This document shows positions 13,326 through 17,200 of a stretch of DNA of 17,200 nucleotides, in pieces. Position 1 is the stretch's first letter. Every line of letters starts with the position of its first letter. Under the pieces are notes generated by a model. It was not told the DNA's origin and searched no databases. It saw only the letters and a program-made list of their open reading frames with translations. The position numbers and the translations under genes were made by a program. Source of the DNA: Methanoregulaceae archaeon (GTDB lineage Archaea; Halobacteriota; Methanomicrobia; Methanomicrobiales; Methanospirillaceae); contig JACTVF010000011.1 of the NCBI GenBank assembly GCA_019695435.1, positions 1 through 17,200 on the forward strand, written 5' to 3'.

Positions 13326-14265
13326 ACACTATCTCCTTTATTTTGTCAAGAGTAGCTTCCTTTTCTTTTTGTGCTTTTACTTTCCAACTATCAGGTATAA
13401 ATGCTGATTCAACTTTTTCATGAAGGTCATCAGCATCTTTACATATAAGAGATTCAGGAACATCGTAACCGGAAAGTTCTATTGTCTTTCTACAACTTTC
13501 ATCAAATATTACTGGAACATTACAACCAATAGATTCATAAAATCTATTTGCTAAATGATTATAATTGGTATGTATATGTTCATCTTCGATATATAAAGAT
13601 GCTTTGAACTTTCCTAACTTTGCAGTTGGATACCATTGCAACTTATCAATGAATACACAACCATTCGTAAATGGTAAATAATTATTAAGATTCTTTTTAC
13701 TTGTGGATACAACCATTCTGCTATCAAAATATTTTTTATAATCATTTACTCTATCTTTTCTAAATGCCCCAAAATAAATTACACCACGTTTTTTATCTTC
13801 AATATCAAACATACCACCAAGACTATCTTCAGATTTAACTGCAAATTCTTTATAGATTAAAGCATTAAGATTAACTACATTCCATTTACTAACCCATTTT
13901 GATTTACTCAATTTAGCATGAGAAGCTTGCTCATGATTTGCAATAACTTCAAATTGTAAATTATGTCTATTAATAATTTTCCATAGAGGAACAGGTTCAC
14001 CAAACAGATAATCATTTACCATATAAAATAATTTGGTATCTTTTTTATTATCTAATATTTCACAATCTATTTCTTGATAACTACTTGATGAATTGAATAT
14101 GATTACATCCCACGGTTTATAGGCAACTGAATTATAATAATTATTTGAAGGGATTAATTCTGTTCCCAAAGCATCACGCAATACCATTGCATTTCTGACA
14201 TGTAAAGAAGTGACTCCGTTATGAATCTCTCCTTTATGACTATCAATGATTAATATTTTCTTCAT
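13312..14265 (-). CDS. GT-B-fold glycosyltransferase-like protein
   Basis: A 317-residue protein with the outline of a GT-B glycosyltransferase. The N-terminus starts with a strand KKILIIDSH and a Gly-containing loop (HNGVTSLHVRNAMVLRDAL) typical of the acceptor domain. GVIYFGAFRKDR (161-172) opens the second domain, and ANRFYESIGCNVPVIFDESC (239-258) resembles the sugar-nucleotide binding segment (E-x-x-x-G-x-P-V-I-F). In phages such enzymes often add sugars to modified DNA bases, protecting DNA from host nucleases; others decorate virion or host surface components. Its place beside polymerase favours DNA modification, but no base-hydroxylating enzyme is visible here. GAGG lies four bases before the ATG. 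A candidate structured RNA lies in its leader. Confidence 0.62.
   Translation of the reverse strand: MKKILIIDSHKGEIHNGVTSLHVRNAMVLRDALGTELIPSNNYYNSVAYKPWDVIIFNSSSSYQEIDCEILDNKKDTKLFYMVNDYLFGEPVPLWKIINRHNLQFEVIANHEQASHAKLSKSKWVSKWNVVNLNALIYKEFAVKSEDSLGGMFDIEDKKRGVIYFGAFRKDRVNDYKKYFDSRMVVSTSKKNLNNYLPFTNGCVFIDKLQWYPTAKLGKFKASLYIEDEHIHTNYNHLANRFYESIGCNVPVIFDESCRKTIELSGYDVPESLICKDADDLHEKVESAFIPDSWKVKAQKEKEATLDKIKEIVYDSN
13321..13349 (-). promoter_or_regulatory. Candidate promoter at the end of the glycosyltransferase gene
   Basis: TTGACA (13349-13344), 17-base spacer, TATGAT (13326-13321). The -10 box contains the ATG of the 65-residue Cys-rich gene, so transcripts starting near 13314 would skip that gene's start and serve the 78-residue gene and DNA polymerase. 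Confidence 0.45.
14212..14223 (-). repeat. 12-base direct repeat shared with upstream leader RNA
   Basis: CATAACGGAGTC (coding strand) occurs here, in codons for His-Asn-Gly-Val near the start of the glycosyltransferase gene, and again at 14313-14324 in the non-coding leader, 101 bases upstream. In the leader it covers one arm (GAGTC) of a possible stem. It may be coincidence, a shared protein- or RNA-binding site, or a trace of duplication. Confidence 0.45.
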
Positions 14266-14289
14266 AAAACCTCAAATTAAAAATCAAAA

Positions 14290-14364
14290 GCTAGAGTCTA
14301 TCCTTACCTTTCGACTCCGTTATGCTTGTAGCATGAGGGTAATCACACCCGTAAGGACAAGCCG
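14290..14364 (-). ncRNA. Candidate structured leader RNA with pseudoknot potential
   Basis: The 104 bases between 14369 and 14266 hold no plausible gene, in an operon where neighbours otherwise overlap, and are more GC-rich than their surroundings. Coding-strand pairings include GCTTGT (14362-14357) with ACAAGC (14329-14324), CCTTAC (14356-14351) with GTAAGG (14307-14302), GGGT (14350-14347) with ACCC (14340-14337), ATGCT with AGCAT (14334-14322), and GAGTC (14317-14313) with GACTC (14298-14294). The first two pairings interleave as a pseudoknot, while others are mutually exclusive, as in switches. An 8-base match also links 14392-14385 with 14333-14326. A weak U-rich stretch follows the GACTC arm. 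It does not match any riboswitch or ribozyme that I can name with confidence. Confidence 0.5.
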
Positions 14365-14369
14365 ACAAC

Positions 14370-14804
14370 TTACTTCACTTCTGTTGCTACAAATTTTACT
14401 TCTTCATCTGTCGGTGGTGTTGTTTCACCATCTATGAAATAATTTCCATCTACTAATGAAATCTTTTTCTTTGCAATTAATTGATTGGCTACTGTCTTAC
14501 AATACCACTTGGTTACATTTGTTGCCTTCACAATTTCATCAAGTGTTCTTGCTCCATTATTAACTGCTTCATATACTGCTTTATTAACTTTACGATAACC
14601 ACGCTTCTCTTTAGCACCTACTGTTCCACTTACTTCAACGATTGTTGTATCTTCAGTCATATTTTCTCCTTTTATTTTTTCGATTAAATCTTGAACTATT
14701 TCTTTATCAATTTCTTGACAAACATGGTCAGATGTTAATCTTCCACCACATCTTACACATTCACCATACAACTTTTCTTTCACAATGTCAAGTATGTCTT
14801 TCAT
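14370..14804 (-). CDS. Zinc-knuckle / winged-helix-like DNA-binding protein with second start
   Basis: A 144-residue protein in two parts. Residues 1-48 carry a knuckle, Cys16-Val-Arg-Cys19 with His27 and Cys29. Residues 66-125 read as a winged helix: KRGYRKVNKAVYEAVNNG, ARTLDEIVKATNVTKWYCKTVANQLIAKKK (recognition helix region), then the wing ISLVDGNYFIDG. An acidic tail ends the protein. A role in binding phage or host DNA, possibly as a regulator, is likely; the target is unknown. The first ATG is one base after the previous stop and has no clear Shine-Dalgarno site. By contrast Met49 (14660) has AAGGAG five bases before it, and a promoter-like sequence lies upstream at 14763-14791. A 96-residue winged-helix-only form is therefore probably made, perhaps as the main product. 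Confidence 0.66.
   Translation of the reverse strand: MKDILDIVKEKLYGECVRCGGRLTSDHVCQEIDKEIVQDLIEKIKGENMTEDTTIVEVSGTVGAKEKRGYRKVNKAVYEAVNNGARTLDEIVKATNVTKWYCKTVANQLIAKKKISLVDGNYFIDGETTPPTDEEVKFVATEVK
14666..14671 (-). promoter_or_regulatory. Strong internal ribosome binding site for the 96-residue short form
   Basis: AAGGAG at 14671-14666 with a 5-base spacer to the in-frame ATG at 14660-14658 inside the zinc-knuckle/winged-helix gene. It is a much better site than the one before the first ATG at 14804, so it bears on which start is mainly used. Confidence 0.6.
14763..14791 (-). promoter_or_regulatory. Candidate promoter at the start of the winged-helix gene
   Basis: TTGACA (14791-14786), 17-base spacer, TATGGT (14768-14763). 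The -35 and spacing are ideal and the -10 is weaker (four of six). The predicted start near 14756 lies after the first ATG but before the internal AAGGAG/ATG at 14660, fitting separate production of the short form and the glycosyltransferase. Confidence 0.38.
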
Positions 14805-14805
14805 A

Positions 14806-14943
14806 TTAATTAAATACCAATGGTAATTCTAATTGAACTTCTGTTTCAGTTCCATCTTTTACAAATGTTCCACATTGAGGACATTTTTCAAAATAATATA
14901 TTGAATAAATTTCATTTTTGCATTTTTCACAAATATATTGCAT
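14806..14943 (-). CDS. Mini zinc-ribbon protein (45 aa)
   Basis: A 45-codon frame, MQYICEKCKNEIYSIYYFEKCPQC..., with two knuckles, Cys5-Glu-Lys-Cys8 and Cys21-Pro-Gln-Cys24, the classic small zinc ribbon. AGGGAG lies six bases before the ATG, and the stop is one base from the next ATG. The rest is a short beta-like tail (TETEVQLELPLVFN). Such mini-ribbons commonly bind nucleic acid or dock onto larger enzymes; no specific role can be given. Confidence 0.7.
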   Translation of the reverse strand: MQYICEKCKNEIYSIYYFEKCPQCGTFVKDGTETEVQLELPLVFN

Positions 14944-14944
14944 A

Positions 14945-15280
14945 TTATACTCCCTGATATCTTACCATATAACCGATATCCCATTGTACTGAATTTTCAT
15001 TTAAAGGCATAGCTAATGATGATGTAAAGAACTGATAAAAATAAACGGTCTTATGATTATCAAATTCCATAACCAATTCTTTAACAATACCATTGGTATC
15101 ATTATTTCTTAATTTCCTAGTCCACATTTTGATTTCTTCACCAGTTGGTGATAATACTACTGGTTTATCAACCACTATAATCTCTGCTGTGGTAGATTCG
15201 ACAACTCTCTTAAATATATCTCTAAGATTTTCCCAATCTGTTTTATGATATCCACCTAATACTGGTTGAACTAACTTCAA
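14945..15280 (-). CDS. Unknown protein with uncertain TTG start (111 aa)
   Basis: Not recognised. The reading frame is protein-like: a helix (WENLRDIFKRVVESTTAE) then strands (IIVVDKPVVLSPTGEEIKMWTRKL; IVKELVMEFDNHKTVYFYQFF). The only usual start is a TTG at 15280, without a good ribosome site; a GGAG lies about 25 bases upstream (15308-15305), with an in-frame TAA between. That GGAG would suit a TTG at 15301 in another frame that stops after seven codons at TTTTTGA, so initiation there with a -1 slip is possible. It sits just after the reductase gene. Confidence 0.6.
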   Translation of the reverse strand: MKLVQPVLGGYHKTDWENLRDIFKRVVESTTAEIIVVDKPVVLSPTGEEIKMWTRKLRNNDTNGIVKELVMEFDNHKTVYFYQFFTSSLAMPLNENSVQWDIGYMVRYQGV

Positions 15281-15321
15281 AAATTCTTGGTTCTTATCAA
15301 ATTACTCCATTAATTTTTCAT

Positions 15322-17037
15322 TCATAAGTCGCACACTCCATTTGAGCATTTAATATCTTTTCCACAATCTTCGGCATCTTTATTTCTCTTACTATATTTA
15401 TTAATATCAACAGATTTCAATGGACTCTCACCACGACTCCCTTCTCGGTAAAATGTAATTCCTTTTAAATGAGGAATATACTTTAAAACTAAATCAGACA
15501 ATTCTTCCATTGGATAATTCTTTTCTAAATTAATTGTCTTTGAAATACTTTGGTCATTATAAAACTGACATGCTTCTTGAATACGAATATGTTGTTCTGG
15601 TGTAATATCCATAGCTCCTTCAAAAATTTTTGTATCTTTAGATAAATTTGTAAATTCAACAAGAAGAGTATCGGCAATGATTTCCTTCTTTTTATCATCA
15701 CCACTCTGGTATGTTCTTTCATAAACAGGAGAATAGATTGGTTCAATACCTGAAGATACATCAGCTAAAATACTTGTTGTTCCTGTCGGTGCTTGAGTAT
15801 TCAAACAAACATTACGAATTCCATCTTTCCTAATCTTTTCACGAATCTTTACAGGAAGTGTTTTAATAAAATTACCTTTCAAATACTTTTCTGGTATAAA
15901 CTTTGGGAAAGAACCTTTTTCAATTGCAAGTTCTGTTGAAGTCCAATAAGAATGATTGCGTAGAATTTCATATACTTTTTCTGTAAATGCAATTCCTTCC
16001 TCTGAACTATACTTAACTCCTGATTTAATCATGGCATAATGCAATCCCATTAGACCAAGACCGATTCTTCTATCCGCTGTTTCTACTGAACGAATCTTCT
16101 CAACTGCAAATTCATTTATTGAAATAACATCATCAAGAAAACGAATTGCAATTTCAATAACACTTTCAAATCTTTTCCTATCTAATACTCCTTTGTCATT
16201 GATAAAATTACTTAAATTAATACTTCCCAAATCACAAGCAGAATAAGGAATTCCGGGAATCTCTCCACATGGATTTGTTGAAACAATATCGGCATAATAC
16301 CAAGAATTATTCATCTCATTCATTTGTCCAAGATTCATAATCCCTGGTTCACCACATTTGTAAGCATTACTAAAAATCTTTTCCCATAAATCCCTAGCCT
16401 TAACAGTCTTTATGATTTTACCTGCCCAAGTCAAATTCCAATCTGAATTATCCTTTACAGCCTGAATGAATTTGTTATCAATCTCGACTGAAATATTTGC
16501 ATTATTTAACTTTCCTAAATCTAATTTAACGTGTAGAAACTCTTCAATGTCTGGATGATAAATTGATAAGGAAATCATCAAGGCCGCTCTACGACCACCA
16601 CCTGTCTTAATTGTTCCTGCAACTTGATTAGCACATTCCATAAAGGATATAGAACCTGAACTAAATCCCCCACTAGTCGCAATAGGAGTGCCTTTTGGAC
16701 GTAATTTAGAGAAGGATACACCTACTCCACCACCTGTACCTGAAATAATCAAAATCTCCTTTAGCATATCACCGATAGCTTCTCTTGAATCTTCCACATC
16801 AATGATATTGCAATTCATGCAATATTGTTTTGGTTTCCCTGTATTTGAAAGAATCCTTCCACCGGGGATGAAATCATAATTAACCATTATGTTATAGAAC
16901 TTGTTAAAATTTTCTTCGAACTTATCTCCTGATTCTGCCATTGCTACTGATTTTGCTACTCTTTTACAAATATCTTCCCAACTATTTTCCCCCGGCTGTT
17001 GATATCGCTCTTTAGTTATTTTATCGGATAAAGCCAT
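15322..17037 (-). CDS. nrdJ: Class II (adenosylcobalamin-dependent) ribonucleotide reductase
   Basis: A 571-residue reductase that makes deoxynucleotides for phage DNA synthesis. The start is set at the ATG at 17037 because AAAGGA lies six bases before it; an ATG five codons earlier overlaps the upstream gene and lacks a site. The catalytic motif is STNPCGEIP (Cys257 as the thiyl radical, Asn255, Glu259). Cys76 (YCMNCNII) and Cys268 (SACDLGSINL) fit the active-site redox pair. The substrate-phosphate loop is NTQAPTGTTS (413-422). The tail ends in cysteines CSNGVCDL (564, 569), which pass electrons from thioredoxin-type donors. No small radical subunit or glycyl-radical motif is present, so class II, using coenzyme B12 without oxygen, is the best call. 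It implies a host or environment supplying adenosylcobalamin. Confidence 0.88.
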   Translation of the reverse strand: MALSDKITKERYQQPGENSWEDICKRVAKSVAMAESGDKFEENFNKFYNIMVNYDFIPGGRILSNTGKPKQYCMNCNIIDVEDSREAIGDMLKEILIISGTGGGVGVSFSKLRPKGTPIATSGGFSSGSISFMECANQVAGTIKTGGGRRAALMISLSIYHPDIEEFLHVKLDLGKLNNANISVEIDNKFIQAVKDNSDWNLTWAGKIIKTVKARDLWEKIFSNAYKCGEPGIMNLGQMNEMNNSWYYADIVSTNPCGEIPGIPYSACDLGSINLSNFINDKGVLDRKRFESVIEIAIRFLDDVISINEFAVEKIRSVETADRRIGLGLMGLHYAMIKSGVKYSSEEGIAFTEKVYEILRNHSYWTSTELAIEKGSFPKFIPEKYLKGNFIKTLPVKIREKIRKDGIRNVCLNTQAPTGTTSILADVSSGIEPIYSPVYERTYQSGDDKKKEIIADTLLVEFTNLSKDTKIFEGAMDITPEQHIRIQEACQFYNDQSISKTINLEKNYPMEELSDLVLKYIPHLKGITFYREGSRGESPLKSVDINKYSKRNKDAEDCGKDIKCSNGVCDL

Positions 17038-17038
17038 T

Positions 17039-17200
17039 CTAATTCCTTTCATCTATTTCAAAATCTTCTAATATTTCTATTATTTTATAAAAAACATGCC
17101 ATCTTAAACATTGATTGAATTCTTCTTTGGATTTACAACTTATAGGACTCATTAGATAAAGTGCATTTTCTCTTTCTTCTGGTGTTAACTTTTTAAATTC
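17039..17200 (-). CDS. Partial gene end, unknown function (starts beyond the right edge)
   Basis: An open frame enters from the window edge and runs 53 codons to TAG at 17041-17039, one base before the reductase ATG. The visible C-terminal part (EFKKLTPEERENALYLMSPIS... ending FEIDERN) is helical and charged, with one pair of separated cysteines, and no known motif. Its final codons carry the AAAGGA ribosome site of the reductase, as is common in this operon. Confidence 0.6.
   Translation of the reverse strand, partial: EFKKLTPEERENALYLMSPISCKSKEEFNQCLRWHVFYKIIEILEDFEIDERN

Noticed and set aside
14290..14364. Group I intron, hammerhead ribozyme or tRNA
   Set aside because: Only about 100 bases, no CUGAUGA core, no exon halves that would join, and no T-loop TTCGA. 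The HDV-like arrangement is kept only as a topology comparison, because the core spacing does not fit.
97..14687. Plus-strand open frames of 60-143 codons (for example 5525-5956, 8162-8503, 12420-12731)
   Set aside because: Each lies opposite a well-supported minus-strand gene or the tRNA, and none I looked at has a known motif or a good ribosome site, so they look like antisense shadows of AT-rich coding sequence.
15525..15761. A 78-codon minus-strand frame inside the reductase gene
   Set aside because: It overlaps completely with the reductase in another frame, has no ribosome site and no motif.
1..17200. Stop-codon reassignment
   Set aside because: TAA, TGA and TAG are all used as ordinary stops at gene ends with tight overlaps, and no essential gene needs read-through.
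1..17200. CRISPR array, insertion sequence, integrase or attachment site
   Set aside because: No regularly spaced repeats, transposase motifs or recombinase genes were seen.

Overview
The window is a dense, AT-rich block of a tailed bacteriophage (Caudoviricetes) genome, carrying its DNA replication and nucleotide-metabolism genes. Every supported gene lies on the minus strand, so transcription and gene order run from high to low coordinates. Neighbours overlap by ATGA or TAATG, or are separated by a few bases, and most starts follow strong AGGAG-type Shine-Dalgarno (SD) sites. Replication proteins resemble the T4 set: family B polymerase, gp45-like clamp, UvsX/RecA-like recombinase, gp41-like helicase and gp61-like primase. 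The low GC, strong SD sites, TTG starts, consensus -35/-10 boxes and a B12-dependent ribonucleotide reductase suggest a low-GC, probably anaerobic Gram-positive-type host. The host is an inference.

Layout in transcription order. 17200-14945: the 3' end of an unknown gene, a class II ribonucleotide reductase, and an unknown gene with a TTG start. 14943-13128: a mini zinc ribbon, a zinc-knuckle/winged-helix protein with a strong second start, a roughly 100-base non-coding stretch that can fold into a pseudoknot, a GT-B-type glycosyltransferase and a Cys-rich mini-protein. 13126-8580: a small Cys protein, a hairpin leader, DNA polymerase, a Cys-rich protein with a nested promoter and second start, a 48-residue protein, the RecA-like recombinase, and a basic 57-residue protein overlapping its end. 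8583-5860: a P-loop kinase, the replicative helicase (TTG start), a 60-residue protein, a GroES-like co-chaperonin and an unknown gene. 5852-4208: tRNA-Asn(GUU), two unknown genes, a DHH-DHHA1 phosphoesterase and an open frame with no usual start. 4208-1: several very small genes (one a likely membrane peptide, one a 73-residue P-loop protein), primase, three small genes, sliding clamp, a RuvC-like nuclease whose start sits in a hairpin, and the start of another gene.

Together the genes supply dNTPs (reductase, possibly the kinase), unwind and prime DNA (helicase, primase), copy it processively (polymerase plus clamp) and recombine or resolve it (RecA-like, RuvC-like). The co-chaperonin, tRNA and glycosyltransferase are host-adaptation or DNA-modification candidates. 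No clamp loader, single-stranded DNA-binding protein or ligase was recognised here.

The most notable signals are outside the main protein annotation. Consensus promoters (TTGACA, 17 bases, TATAAT-like) recur inside coding sequences on the coding strand only. The polymerase and a 113-residue unknown protein share a C-terminal LxELF clamp-binding-like tail whose codons also form the next gene's SD site. There is a candidate structured RNA at 14290-14364, a paired hairpin over the RuvC-like start, and at least eight small genes or gene fragments shorter than 60 codons fill the gaps. No IS element, CRISPR array, rRNA or clear rho-independent terminator was seen.
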